This document shows positions 8,833 to 17,046 of a stretch of 64,000 bases of DNA, in pieces. The notes under the pieces are model-generated. The model did no database searches. It worked only from the letters and a program-made list of their open reading frames with translations, and was not told where the DNA came from. The number at the start of each line of letters is the position of its first letter. Position 1 is the stretch's first letter. Origin of the DNA: an uncultured Clostridium sp. (lineage in GTDB: Bacteria; Bacillota; Clostridia; TANB77; CAG-508); assembly GCA_900552555.1 (NCBI GenBank), contig URZW01000007.1, positions 10,901-74,900 on the forward strand. The letters are read 5' to 3'. Made by a program: the position numbers and the translations under genes.

Positions 8833-8844
8833 TTTGAGATTCAG

Positions 8845-8902
8845 AGGGATTGAGGGACGTTCCTTAAAATCCCTTTTTTGAGGGATTAGGTGACACTCCT
8901 TG
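8845..8902. repeat. REP-like element (family A), single copy
   Basis: AGGGATTGAGGGACGTTCC, then AAAATCCC, a T-run, AGGGATTAGGTGACACTCCTT. It lies just after the xerD stop. Confidence 0.8.
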
Positions 8903-8943
8903 AAAATTTCAATAAAAAGATTAAAAAAAAAGATGTAAATTTC

Positions 8944-8971
8944 TTGACAAATGGGAAATTTATGGTATAAT
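8944..8971 (+). promoter_or_regulatory. SigA promoter of the infC operon
   Basis: Consensus TTGACA (8944-8949), 16 bp, TATAAT (8966-8971). Transcription would begin near 8978, giving an infC leader of about 150 nt. Confidence 0.75.
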
Positions 8972-8977
8972 AATTTA

Positions 8978-9126
8978 TGGTTACAAGAAGAAGCAATAAC
9001 TTCTCACCTTAGCAAATAAGCAAAAGGTTAGAAAATAAATAAAATTTTAAAGTGAAACTTTAAATTTATTTTGTGTATTGATTGACTTGTAACAAAAGTC
9101 AATTTTTTTTATGGAGGTGTTTTAAC
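8978..9126 (+). promoter_or_regulatory. L20-type leader with attenuator before infC
   Basis: The leader contains ACTTCTCACCTTAGC, recalled as typical of Firmicutes infC leaders. A long stem follows at about 9033-9072, then an intrinsic terminator (TTGACTT / AAGTCAA and eight T, 9082-9110) just before the infC ribosome binding site. In Bacillus, L20 binds such leaders to cause premature termination. The terminator is seen; L20 control is by analogy. Confidence 0.7.
9082..9110 (+). terminator. Attenuator terminator in the infC leader
   Basis: TTGACTT (9082-9088), short loop, AAGTCAA (9096-9102), T-run 9103-9110. It sits two bases before the GGAGGTG of infC, so it must be read through for expression. 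Confidence 0.85.
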
Positions 9127-9636
9127 ATAAAACAAGAATTACCAATTAATGGTCAAATAAGAGAAAAAGAAGTTCAATTGATAGGAGTAAATGGTGAAAA
9201 ACTAGGAATTGTATCTACAAGAGAGGCTTTAGAAAAAGCAGGAGAAAACAATTTAGACTTAGTATTAGTTGCACCAAATTCAAAACCAGTAGTTTGTAAA
9301 ATAATGAACTATGGTAAATATAAATTTGAACAAGCAAAAAAAGAAAAAGAAGCTAAGAAAAAACAAAAAATATTAGAAGTAAAAGAATTAAGAGTTACTC
9401 CAAATATTGAAGAACATGATTTTGAATTTAAAGCAAAAAATGCTAGAAAATTCTTAACAGATGGAAACAAAGTTAAAATAACAGTAAGATTTAGAGGAAG
9501 AGAAGTAAATAACTCTAAGGCAGGAGAAAAAGTTTTAAATAACTTCATAGAAAATTTAGAAGACATAGCTACTGTAGAAAAGAAACCAAAACTTGAAGGT
9601 AGAAATATGTTCACAATTCTAGCTAAAAAAGCGTAA
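9127..9636 (+). CDS. infC: Translation initiation factor IF-3 (AUA start)
   Basis: 169 aa if initiated at ATA (9127-9129), seven bases after a strong GGAGGTG (9113-9119); no ATG or GTG is in frame near the ribosome binding site. The protein then reads KQELPINGQIREKEV, the normal IF-3 N-terminus. The N-domain is followed by a Lys-rich linker (KKEKEAKKKQK) and C-domain (KELRVTPNIEEHDFEFK, KVKITVRFRGREV). IF-3 rejects non-canonical starts, and infC genes commonly use AUU, AUC or AUA for self-regulation. First gene of infC-rpmI-rplT. Confidence 0.93.
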   Translation: MKQELPINGQIREKEVQLIGVNGEKLGIVSTREALEKAGENNLDLVLVAPNSKPVVCKIMNYGKYKFEQAKKEKEAKKKQKILEVKELRVTPNIEEHDFEFKAKNARKFLTDGNKVKITVRFRGREVNNSKAGEKVLNNFIENLEDIATVEKKPKLEGRNMFTILAKKA

Positions 9637-9691
9637 AAACAACGCTTTAGATATAAAATAACTAAGATAAAAAGATAAGGGAGGAACTATC

Positions 9692-9895
9692 ATGGCAAAA
9701 TTAAAAACAAACAAAGCTGCAAAGAAAAGATATTCATTAACAGCAACAGGAAAAATTAAAAGAACAAAATCTAACAGAAGACATTTATTAGCAAATAAAA
9801 CAAAAAGACAAAAGAAATCTGGAAAAGTTCAAAATGCTTATGCAAGCAAAACATGTGAAAATACAATTAAAAAATTATTACCATATGGTGGATAA
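9692..9895 (+). CDS. rpmI: 50S ribosomal protein L35
   Basis: 67 aa, strongly basic, with KLKTNKAAKKRYSLTATGKIKR and RHLLANKTKRQKK typical of bL35. Ribosome binding site AGGGAGGA. Second gene of the infC operon. Confidence 0.97.
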   Translation: MAKLKTNKAAKKRYSLTATGKIKRTKSNRRHLLANKTKRQKKSGKVQNAYASKTCENTIKKLLPYGG

Positions 9896-9967
9896 TATTT
9901 AATTAAAAATTCAAATTATAATTAACAAAAAAGATTTGATAGACGAAAAGAAAGTGAGGAAATAAAA

Positions 9968-10318
9968 ATGGCAAGAGTAAAAACAGCTAGAACAACAAGA
10001 GCAAGACATAAAAAAATATTAAAACAAGCAAAAGGATATTTTGGAGCAAAACATTATAGATTCAGAAATGCAAATCAAGCAGTAATGAAATCATTATCAT
10101 ATGCGTATGTAGGAAGAAAAGATAAGAAAAGTGATTTTAGAAAATTATGGATAACAAGAATTAATGCTGCTGCAAGAATGAATGGAACAACATACAGCAA
10201 AATGATTGCTGGTCTTAAAAAAGCAAATGTTACAATAAACAGAAAAATGTTAGCTGAAATAGCTGTAAGTGATCCAAAAGCATTTACAGAAATAGCTGAA
10301 ATAGCAAAAAATGCATAG
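9968..10318 (+). CDS. rplT: 50S ribosomal protein L20
   Basis: 116 aa, full length for bL20. N-terminal basic tail [22 protein letters not shown] and conserved [16 protein letters not shown] and [18 protein letters not shown]. It is needed for early 50S assembly and is the expected repressor acting on the leader at 8978-9126. Ribosome binding site AGTGAGGA; followed by a terminator. Confidence 0.97.
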   Translation: MARVKTARTTRARHKKILKQAKGYFGAKHYRFRNANQAVMKSLSYAYVGRKDKKSDFRKLWITRINAAARMNGTTYSKMIAGLKKANVTINRKMLAEIAVSDPKAFTEIAEIAKNA

Positions 10319-10328
10319 ATTATAAGAA

Positions 10329-10353
10329 GAACACAGAAAAGTGTTCTTTTTGT
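10329..10353 (+). terminator. Terminator of the infC-rpmI-rplT operon
   Basis: GAACAC / GTGTTC stem with AGAAAA loop followed by a T-run. Confidence 0.85.
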
Positions 10354-10366
10354 TTAAACTATGGTT

Positions 10367-10759
10367 TTATTGTTTCTTCATTTTTGGTTTAGAAATCAAA
10401 GAAGCCAAATATCCAAAAAATACAGCAGCAGCAATTCCACCAGCAGCAGCCTTAACACCACCAGTAAAAGCACCAACTAAACCAGTCTCATTAACACCTT
10501 CAATTGCACCTTTAGCTAGGTTGTAACCAAAACCAGTTAAAGGAACAGTAGCACCGGCACCAGCGAAATCAACTAAATATTTATAAATTCCAAGACCACC
10601 TAAAATTGCACCGGTTGTTACAAAAATAACTAAGATTCTTGCAGGTGTAAGCTTTGTTTTATCTATCAAAATTTGACCAATTACGCAAATAAGTCCACCA
10701 ACAACAAAACATTTTAACAGTGGTAACCAATTAAAAACATTTATCCAATTTATATCCAT
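10367..10759 (-). CDS. spoVAE: Stage V sporulation protein AE (SpoVAEb type)
   Basis: 130 aa from the ATG at 10759, preceded by AGGAGAG. An in-frame ATG at 10822 would add 21 residues encoded by a REP element but has no ribosome binding site. Hydrophobic membrane segments and the signature VGGLICVIGQILIDKTKLTPARILV, then FAGAGATVPLTGFGYNLAKGA, match SpoVAE of the spore calcium-dipicolinate channel. Last gene of dodecin-spoVAC-spoVAD-spoVAE; a REP doublet separates it from spoVAD. Confidence 0.92.
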   Translation of the reverse strand: MDINWINVFNWLPLLKCFVVGGLICVIGQILIDKTKLTPARILVIFVTTGAILGGLGIYKYLVDFAGAGATVPLTGFGYNLAKGAIEGVNETGLVGAFTGGVKAAAGGIAAAVFFGYLASLISKPKMKKQ

Positions 10760-10790
10760 ATAATTATACACTCTCCTAACTATGTTTTTT

Positions 10791-10925
10791 TGTCCTTTTG
10801 GGGACGGTTCTTTTTGGGACATTATTACTAAAAAGAATATTCTGTGTAACCGCTCTGTTTCTAAGATTTTATATTATGCTTAATTTTAAAAAAATGTCCC
10901 AAAAAGAACCGTCCCCAAAAGGACA
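10791..10925. repeat. REPIN-like element (family C) in the spoVA operon
   Basis: Perfect 32-bp inverted ends at 10791-10822 and 10894-10925, beginning TGTCCTTTTGGGGACGG, around a 71-bp AT-rich centre. It occupies the entire spoVAD-spoVAE gap and touches the spoVAD stop codon. A related single copy borders rpoC at 54885. Confidence 0.9.
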
Positions 10926-11927
10926 TTAAAGTTCTATACTGATTGCATGAGCTATTCCAGGAATGGATTCGCCCTGTTGAGAACTGGTAGAATTCATTAA
11001 AGCACCAGTTGCAACAAGTAATAATTTTTTAATTTTCTTTTCTCTTAATTGCTTAAATAAATAACCTGAAAATACAGTACCACAACAAGCACATCCACTT
11101 CCACCAGAATGAGTATCTTGCTTAGCTTTGTCAAAAATTAAAACACCACAATCATTATAATTAGATTTAATATTATAACCTTGAGATTTTGCAATATCAA
11201 TAGAAAGCTCTTTTCCGATGTGACCAAGGTCACCACTTATAATTGCATCATAATAACTTGGATTTCTGCCTGTATCTTTAAAATGTGTTATTAAACTATC
11301 GACAAATGCAGGAGCCATTGCCGCACCCATGTTATTAGCGTCTTTTATACCCATGTCAACAATTTTTCCTGGGGTGATGTGAGTTATATATGGACCCGTA
11401 CCTGTTTTAGAAATTATAGCAGCACCACTTCCAGTAACAGTCCATTGAGAAGTAGGTGGACGTTGATTACCAAGCTCAAGTGGAAATCTAAATTGTTTTT
11501 CAGCACTACAAAAATGACTAGAAGTTGCACATAATGCATGTTCAGCAAAGCTTTCAACAGCAATGGCAGATAATGCCATAGATTCTACAAAAGTAGAACA
11601 TGCACCAAATACACCGAAAAATGGAATGTTTAATTCGCGAAGACCAAAACTAGAAGAAATACATTGGTTAAGCAAATCACCAGCAAAGCAACAATCAATT
11701 TGCTCAGAAGGAATACCAGATTTACTAATTACTGTATTTACAGTTTCCTTTATAATTTTACTTTCAGCTTTTTCCCAGGTTTTTTCACCCCAAAACTCAT
11801 CATCTAAGGTTTGGTCAAAATATTTGGCAAGAGGACCTTGGGATTCCTTAGGACCAACAATAGAAGCACATTCTGTTATAGTTGGGGGATTATCAAATTT
11901 AATAGTTTGTTTTCCTATTTTTTTCAA
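10926..11927 (-). CDS. spoVAD: Stage V sporulation protein AD
   Basis: 333 aa from a TTG start at 11925-11927, eight bases after AAGGAG. Longer in-frame reading begins at 11963, but KKIGKQTIKFDNPPTI is the normal SpoVAD N-terminus. The thiolase-like fold has the Cys region FGVFGACSTFVESMALSA and GCACCGTVFSGYLFKQL. SpoVAD is the cytoplasmic dipicolinate-binding subunit of the SpoVA channel in spores (family knowledge). Lies between spoVAC and spoVAE. Confidence 0.94.
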   Translation of the reverse strand: MKKIGKQTIKFDNPPTITECASIVGPKESQGPLAKYFDQTLDDEFWGEKTWEKAESKIIKETVNTVISKSGIPSEQIDCCFAGDLLNQCISSSFGLRELNIPFFGVFGACSTFVESMALSAIAVESFAEHALCATSSHFCSAEKQFRFPLELGNQRPPTSQWTVTGSGAAIISKTGTGPYITHITPGKIVDMGIKDANNMGAAMAPAFVDSLITHFKDTGRNPSYYDAIISGDLGHIGKELSIDIAKSQGYNIKSNYNDCGVLIFDKAKQDTHSGGSGCACCGTVFSGYLFKQLREKKIKKLLLVATGALMNSTSSQQGESIPGIAHAISIEL

Positions 11928-11941
11928 AAAATCAACTCCTT

Positions 11942-12010
11942 TTTTGACAAAATTATATTGCACAGGTTATAGTTTAGAAAGTATCCTTAATAAACTATAA
12001 CTTGTCAAAA
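11942..12010. repeat. Nested inverted repeat between spoVAC and spoVAD
   Basis: TTTTGACAA (11942) pairs with TTGTCAAAA (12002), and TTATAGTTTA (11967) pairs with TAAACTATAA (11991). The structure spans the whole spacer upstream of the spoVAD start region. Purpose unknown; it could be an mRNA hairpin or an old insertion. Confidence 0.7.
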
Positions 12011-12021
12011 TTATTTCTTTT

Positions 12022-12486
12022 CTAAACAAGTGTCATACTTTGTGTATTAAAAATTAAATAAACGATACCGACAATTATAGAGGCAGAAATACCAAATACA
12101 AGGACAGGACCTGCAACAGTAAACATTTTTCCACCAACACCCATTACATATCCCTCTGATTTGTATTCCATTGCTGGTGAAACGATAGAGTTTGCAAAAC
12201 CTGTTATGGGAATTAAAGAACCAGCACCAGCAAATTTTCCTATTTTATTAAAAATATTAAGTCCTGTTAAAAAAGCAGCAATTCCAATTAAAATTATAGA
12301 TACAATAGTACCAGATAAATTTTGGTCAAAACCACGTTCTTTACAAATATTCATTATTATTTGCCCAATTGTACAAATTAATCCACCAACCCAAAATGCA
12401 TTAAAACAATTCTTCCAAATAGGGGAATTAGGTGATTTTTTATTAACATAGTCTTGATATGTTTGTTTTGTTTCAATAGGATTCAT
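12022..12486 (-). CDS. spoVAC: Stage V sporulation protein AC
   Basis: 154 aa membrane protein with FWVGGLICTIGQIIM and FAGAGSLIPITGFANSIVSPAMEYKSEGYVMGVGGKMF, diagnostic for SpoVAC, the mechanosensitive channel component of the SpoVA complex in the spore inner membrane. About four membrane segments. Its ATG overlaps the stop of the dodecin gene by one base, and spoVAD follows. Confidence 0.94.
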   Translation of the reverse strand: MNPIETKQTYQDYVNKKSPNSPIWKNCFNAFWVGGLICTIGQIIMNICKERGFDQNLSGTIVSIILIGIAAFLTGLNIFNKIGKFAGAGSLIPITGFANSIVSPAMEYKSEGYVMGVGGKMFTVAGPVLVFGISASIIVGIVYLIFNTQSMTLV

Positions 12487-12707
12487 TAATTATCACCCTT
12501 TCTATTTAAATCTATAAAAAACGTTAAATCTAAATCTACAAAATATTCTGATATTTTATTTCCATTTATTTTTGCTCTTTGTTCTAAAACTTTTACACCT
12601 GATAGATAATCTATTGTTTTTGAAGCTTCTTCTATAGTTTTTACAATTGCATCTTTCCATGATGTTTCAGATGAGCCCGTTATTATTAAGTGTTTTTCTA
12701 TATCCAT
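12486..12707 (-). CDS. Dodecin family protein
   Basis: 73 aa from the ATG at 12707, which follows a perfect TAGGAGGT. The pattern TSWKDAIVKTIEEASKTI, VKVLEQRAKI, ISEYFVDLDLTFFID is that of dodecins, small dodecameric flavin (or other ligand) storage proteins. Its stop codon overlaps the spoVAC start (TAATG), so it is the first gene of a coupled spoVA operon. An upstream TGTATA resembles a forespore sigma -35, but this is too weak to call. A spore role is inference from coupling only. Confidence 0.85.
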   Translation of the reverse strand: MDIEKHLIITGSSETSWKDAIVKTIEEASKTIDYLSGVKVLEQRAKINGNKISEYFVDLDLTFFIDLNRKGDN

Positions 12708-12783
12708 ACTAAACCTCCTAAAAAATCTTTTACAAATATTTTTTCCGTTTTTAGAAAATTTATACATTATGATTCATTATTAT

Positions 12784-13000
12784 AAAGTGGCTTTCTTATG
12801 GTAGTTTGCTGTATAATAGTATTTTCAATTGCCTTCGGTTCAATACACAATATAATAATTTCTAAAATCTTTTTTGGACTCCCTTCCACTAAAGTGAACT
12901 CTTGTCCAAAAAAGATTTAATAAATTTTAATATTGTTTCAATCACATTCAGGCAATTGAAAATACTATTATACAGCAAACTACCATAATAAAATCACTTT
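12784..13000. mobile_element. MITE-like hairpin element, copy 1
   Basis: About 50-bp inverted ends (GTAGTTTGCTGTATAATAG and complement) with nested internal palindromes (AATCTTTTTTGGAC / GTCCAAAAAAGATT, then TTCACT / AGTGAA). A second copy lies in the other orientation at 62703-62916. The inner roughly 120 bp are nearly identical between copies, but the outer arms differ and remain self-complementary in each. Confidence 0.85.
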
Positions 13001-13091
13001 ACGGTGACAATGTTTCTCATATATTATAAAAAATCACATTGCAAAAAAACAAAAAAAGATATATAATTCAAAAAAATAACGGAGGTAAAAA

Positions 13092-14435
13092 ATGATAGAC
13101 AAAACAAGAGAAATAGCTTTAAAAACTCTATACAAAATAGACCAAGAACAAGCATACTCAAATATAGAATTAAACGAACAAATAAAACAAAACAGAAAAA
13201 ACATAAACGAAAAAGACATAGGATTAATATCAGAAATAGTATATGGAGTAACAACATGGAAACTAACACTAGACGAAATAATAAAAAAACACTCAAAAAT
13301 AAAACTAAAAAAAATATCACCATGGATAAAAAACATACTAAGGATGGGAATGTACCAAATAATATTCCTAGACAAAATACCAAAATCAGCAGCAGTAAAT
13401 GAAAGTGTAAATCTAGCAAAAAGATATGGACATGCATCAAGTTCAAACTTTGTAAATGCAATATTAAGAAAAGTAGAAAAAATAGATTACGAAGAATTTT
13501 TCAAAATAGAAGATGATGCAGATAGAATTTCTAAAACAACATCTATGCCAAAATGGATTGTTGAAGAATTAATTAAAGAAAATGGTATAAAACAGGCGGA
13601 ACAAATTTGTAAAAACTCTAATTTAAAACCAAGTATTTCGATACGAGTAAATAGATTAAAAACAACGAAAGAAGAATTGATACAAAAATTAAAACAAAAA
13701 GGTATTGAAATAAATGAAGCACAACAGCAGTCAAATAAAAACAAAGAAGAAACAAGTAAGCAAGAAATAAAAGAACAAAACTTTTTAATTTTAAACAAAG
13801 TAAAAAATATTGAAAATTTAAAAGAATTTAAAGAGGGATTATTTACAATCCAAGACATATCAGCAGGTCAAACAGCAAAATTATTAAATCCAAAATCAGG
13901 AGAAAAAGTGTTAGATGCATGTTCAGCGCCTGGAGGAAAAACAACATATTTGGCAGAGATTATGGAAAATACAGGTATGATAGATGCATGGGACATACAT
14001 GAACATAGAACAAAACTAGTTGAACAAAATGCTAAAAGATTAGGAATAAGCATTATAAAAACACATGTTAGAGATGCAAGTATTTATGACGAAAATTTAA
14101 AAGAAAAATATGATAAAATTTTATTAGATGTTCCATGTTTAGGTATTGGAGTTATAAAAAGAAAACCTGATATTAAGTGGCAGAGAAAGCCAGAAGACAT
14201 AGAAGAAATTACAAAAATACAAAAACAAATATTAGAAAATTGTTCTAAATATTTAAAAAAAGGTGGAACTTTAGTATATTCAACATGTAGCATTTTAAAA
14301 GAAGAAAATGAGGATGTTGTTAATTGTTTTTTAAGTAAAAATAACCAATTTTTTACAAGTAAAGAGGAAAAAATAAATATACTTCCAAGTGCTAATGAAG
14401 ATGGATTCTTTATATGTATAATTCACAAAAAATAA
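13092..14435 (+). CDS. rsmB: 16S rRNA (cytosine-967-C5)-methyltransferase
   Basis: 447 aa. The N-terminal NusB-like RNA-binding domain (about residues 1-125) is followed by the SAM-dependent m5C methyltransferase domain. SAM motif DACSAPGGKTTYLAE, the PC catalytic motif DVPCLGIG and the second cysteine in YSTCSILKEEN are all present. A Lys/Glu/Gln-rich insertion near residues 210-235 separates the domains. Ribosome binding site GGAGGT. Nothing upstream but a MITE; the pilus genes follow about 230 bp later. Confidence 0.93.
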   Translation: MIDKTREIALKTLYKIDQEQAYSNIELNEQIKQNRKNINEKDIGLISEIVYGVTTWKLTLDEIIKKHSKIKLKKISPWIKNILRMGMYQIIFLDKIPKSAAVNESVNLAKRYGHASSSNFVNAILRKVEKIDYEEFFKIEDDADRISKTTSMPKWIVEELIKENGIKQAEQICKNSNLKPSISIRVNRLKTTKEELIQKLKQKGIEINEAQQQSNKNKEETSKQEIKEQNFLILNKVKNIENLKEFKEGLFTIQDISAGQTAKLLNPKSGEKVLDACSAPGGKTTYLAEIMENTGMIDAWDIHEHRTKLVEQNAKRLGISIIKTHVRDASIYDENLKEKYDKILLDVPCLGIGVIKRKPDIKWQRKPEDIEEITKIQKQILENCSKYLKKGGTLVYSTCSILKEENEDVVNCFLSKNNQFFTSKEEKINILPSANEDGFFICIIHKK

Positions 14436-14549
14436 ACATAAACAACAGGTATTTTAAGCATTATTTTTCTTGGATTTTAATCCAAAACAACAAATGTTAC
14501 AGAAATATTACAAACAGTTTACAATTGTATTATAAATTAGTAAAACCTA

Positions 14550-14577
14550 TTGACTTTTTATCTAAAAAAGATAAAAT
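14550..14577 (+). promoter_or_regulatory. Candidate promoter of the pilus cluster
   Basis: TTGACT (14550-14555), 16 bp, TAAAAT (14572-14577), about 90 bp before pilM. Confidence 0.45.
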
Positions 14578-14665
14578 AAAAGAGAAGCAATTGTAGTAAT
14601 TTGCAAAATTAAGTATGAAAATAAAAATGAAATTTAATATATAAAAAAATATAAAAGGAGCAGAA

Positions 14666-16291
14666 ATGTCAACTTGTCTTGGATTGTATATAGAAGAAAA
14701 CCTAATTAAATATGCAAAAGTTTCAAAAGAACATGACCAAATAAAAGTCGAAACATTTGGTGTAAAGTTTTATGATGATTTAGATAAAGTTATAAAACAA
14801 ATAGTTGAAGAAACATATAGTTATAAAACACCAATTAGCATAAACTTATCAGAAGAAATGTACAATTATTTTGATGTGTTTGCAATGCTAAGTAAAAAAG
14901 ACTTACCAAAAGCAATCAAAACAGAATTTGAAGCATATTGTGGAGATAAAAATTACAATCCAAACGTATTTGAAACAAGATATGCGATAACACCAAATAC
15001 ACAAAATAAGGAAAAATTAAAAGTAATACATATAAGTGAAAACAAAATAGAATTAAACAAAGTATTACAAAGATTTAGTTCTTACAAATTACAGGGAATT
15101 GTACCTGTATCAATGTCAATATCAAGTGTGACTAAATTTGATGAAAAGGAAAATTGCTTAATTGTAAATATAGAAGCAAACACAACAGTAACAACAATAA
15201 TTGACCAAAATATTTATGATATAAATAAAATAGATGTGGGAAGTCAAGAAATATTAGACAAAATTAATTTAAAAGAAAATTCATATCAAAAAGCATATGA
15301 AATTTGTAAAGAAACAACAATTTATACATCAGAGGGTAAAGAGTTAACAAATGAAGAAACAAGTTATTTAGAAGACATGATGCCAACATTATATGAAATA
15401 GTTGGAAGTATAAGAAAAATAATAAATGAAAGTTTAGATAAAATAGAAAAAGTGTATATTACAGGAACAGGTGCTTTAATTAACAATATAGATTTATATT
15501 TTGAAGAGTATTTAGAAAATGTAAGATGTGAAATATTAAAACCTGGATTTGTAAAAATATCACCTGATGTAAATATAAAAGATTATGTAGAAGTTAATTC
15601 GGCTATATCTTTAGCATTAAGTGCTTTAGGACAAGGAATATCAGGAATGAACTTCAAAAAAAATACATTGATGGATAAATTGCCAGATATACTAAAAATG
15701 GAAGTTGGTAGTAAAAAGAAATCACCAGTTACAGCATCAAAAAAATCTTTCAAATTTGTCACAATGGACTTTAATATACCATTAGATAAAATAGAAAAAG
15801 GAATGCTAAGAGGTGTTGCGGGATTATTGGTTCTTTTCTTTGTATATTGTGGATTTTCAACAATGATATTAAAACAAATAAATCTAAAAAATGATGAGGC
15901 TAATAAATCTATACAAGATACAAATTCACAAATTTCATTAGTAGACAAAGATATTCAAAGCATACAAAATAAAACAAGTGATTATACAACAAAAATAAAC
16001 AATTTAAAACAAATAAATGAACAAATTGAAGAAAATAACAAAACAAAAAAAGCTATACCAAATTTATTAAATAGACTAATGTATGTTATGCCTACAGAGG
16101 TACAGCTAACATCAATTAAAAATACATCATCTACACATATAGAAATACAAGCACAATCATCAAGCTATGCAGATCTGGGATATTTGGCAGCTAGTATAAA
16201 AACAAATGGTATACTTACAAATGTTATAACTACTTCTGGACAAAAAGATAACAATATAGTAACAATAAAGATAGAAGGTGATTTGCCATGA
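14666..16291 (+). CDS. PilM-PilN fusion, type IV pilus assembly
   Basis: 541 aa. Residues 1 to about 330 resemble the actin-like cytoplasmic ATPase PilM (CLGLYIEENLIKYAKVS, VYITGTGALINNIDLYFEE). A membrane segment at about 384-405 (LRGVAGLLVLFFVYCGFS) leads into a coiled coil and a PilN-like domain (LLNRLMYVMPTEVQLTSIKN). PilM and PilN are normally separate proteins that bind each other, so the fusion is unusual and makes functional sense. Ribosome binding site AAAGGAG. Its stop overlaps the next gene (ATGA). The junction shows no frameshift. Confidence 0.85.
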   Translation: MSTCLGLYIEENLIKYAKVSKEHDQIKVETFGVKFYDDLDKVIKQIVEETYSYKTPISINLSEEMYNYFDVFAMLSKKDLPKAIKTEFEAYCGDKNYNPNVFETRYAITPNTQNKEKLKVIHISENKIELNKVLQRFSSYKLQGIVPVSMSISSVTKFDEKENCLIVNIEANTTVTTIIDQNIYDINKIDVGSQEILDKINLKENSYQKAYEICKETTIYTSEGKELTNEETSYLEDMMPTLYEIVGSIRKIINESLDKIEKVYITGTGALINNIDLYFEEYLENVRCEILKPGFVKISPDVNIKDYVEVNSAISLALSALGQGISGMNFKKNTLMDKLPDILKMEVGSKKKSPVTASKKSFKFVTMDFNIPLDKIEKGMLRGVAGLLVLFFVYCGFSTMILKQINLKNDEANKSIQDTNSQISLVDKDIQSIQNKTSDYTTKINNLKQINEQIEENNKTKKAIPNLLNRLMYVMPTEVQLTSIKNTSSTHIEIQAQSSSYADLGYLAASIKTNGILTNVITTSGQKDNNIVTIKIEGDLP

Positions 16292-17022
16292 AAAAACTAT
16301 TAATAGGGATTGTAATAATTTTAGTTTTAGTATTAACTGGAGTAACAATAGTAAAAGGTCTTCAAATAGGAAATATAAAAATTCTGGGAATATTAGAAAT
16401 AAAAAATGAAAATGAAAAATTAGATGAAACAGTAAAAAAAGCAACAAAATTGGCAAGTACTGATTATCAAAAAAAGATAGATGATTTAAATTCAGCAACA
16501 AAAAAATTAGAAACAGAAAAAAGTAGTTATGAAGATATGGTAAGTGTAAGTACAGATTCTCAAGTTGAAACAGCAAATCAAAGTTCTAATTATATGAGTG
16601 ATTTCTTATGGATAAGAGTAGAAAATCACGCTAAAAGTGTTGGAGTAATAATGAAGATGGATATTACAAGAAGCTCAACAGGTGCTGAAAATGTATATAA
16701 CCTAAATTTTACTGCAACAGGAAGTTATGTGGGAATTGAAGAATTTATTACAGGAATAGAAGATGACTCTAAACTGGGATTTAAAATTGAAAACTTTGCA
16801 ATGACTTCTTCATCAGAAAATGGTGGAGAGGTACAAGCAACATTTGTATGTAAAGATATAAAAATTCAAGGATTATCTAATAGCTCTGTAACAACAGATT
16901 CTACAAGTACAATAAACCAAACAAATACAAATAATTCAACAAACACAACAAATACAAATAGTACAACAAATACAACAATTCAAGTTGATTCATCAAATGC
17001 CCAAAACAATACGGCACAATAA
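16288..17022 (+). CDS. PilO-like type IV pilus inner-membrane protein
   Basis: 244 aa. One N-terminal membrane helix (KLLIGIVIILVLVLTGVTIV), a coiled coil (residues 35-80) and a ferredoxin-like PilO domain around YNLNFTATGSYVGIEEFITGIED. A Thr/Asn/Ser-rich low-complexity tail occupies the last 45 residues. The gene overlaps the PilM-PilN fusion by four bases. The family call rests on topology and position rather than a strong motif. Confidence 0.75.
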   Translation: MKKLLIGIVIILVLVLTGVTIVKGLQIGNIKILGILEIKNENEKLDETVKKATKLASTDYQKKIDDLNSATKKLETEKSSYEDMVSVSTDSQVETANQSSNYMSDFLWIRVENHAKSVGVIMKMDITRSSTGAENVYNLNFTATGSYVGIEEFITGIEDDSKLGFKIENFAMTSSSENGGEVQATFVCKDIKIQGLSNSSVTTDSTSTINQTNTNNSTNTTNTNSTTNTTIQVDSSNAQNNTAQ

Positions 17023-17046
17023 AGATTTAGAAAGGAGTAGAACAAA

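Noticed and set aside
9082..9126. Extended infC frame starting upstream at 9082
   Set aside because: It would pass through the attenuator terminator and ribosome binding site, and the IF-3 homology begins just after ATA 9127.
10760..10822. spoVAE start at 10822 giving a REP-encoded N-terminus
   Set aside because: No ribosome binding site precedes 10822, while AGGAGAG precedes the ATG at 10759, which gives the usual length.
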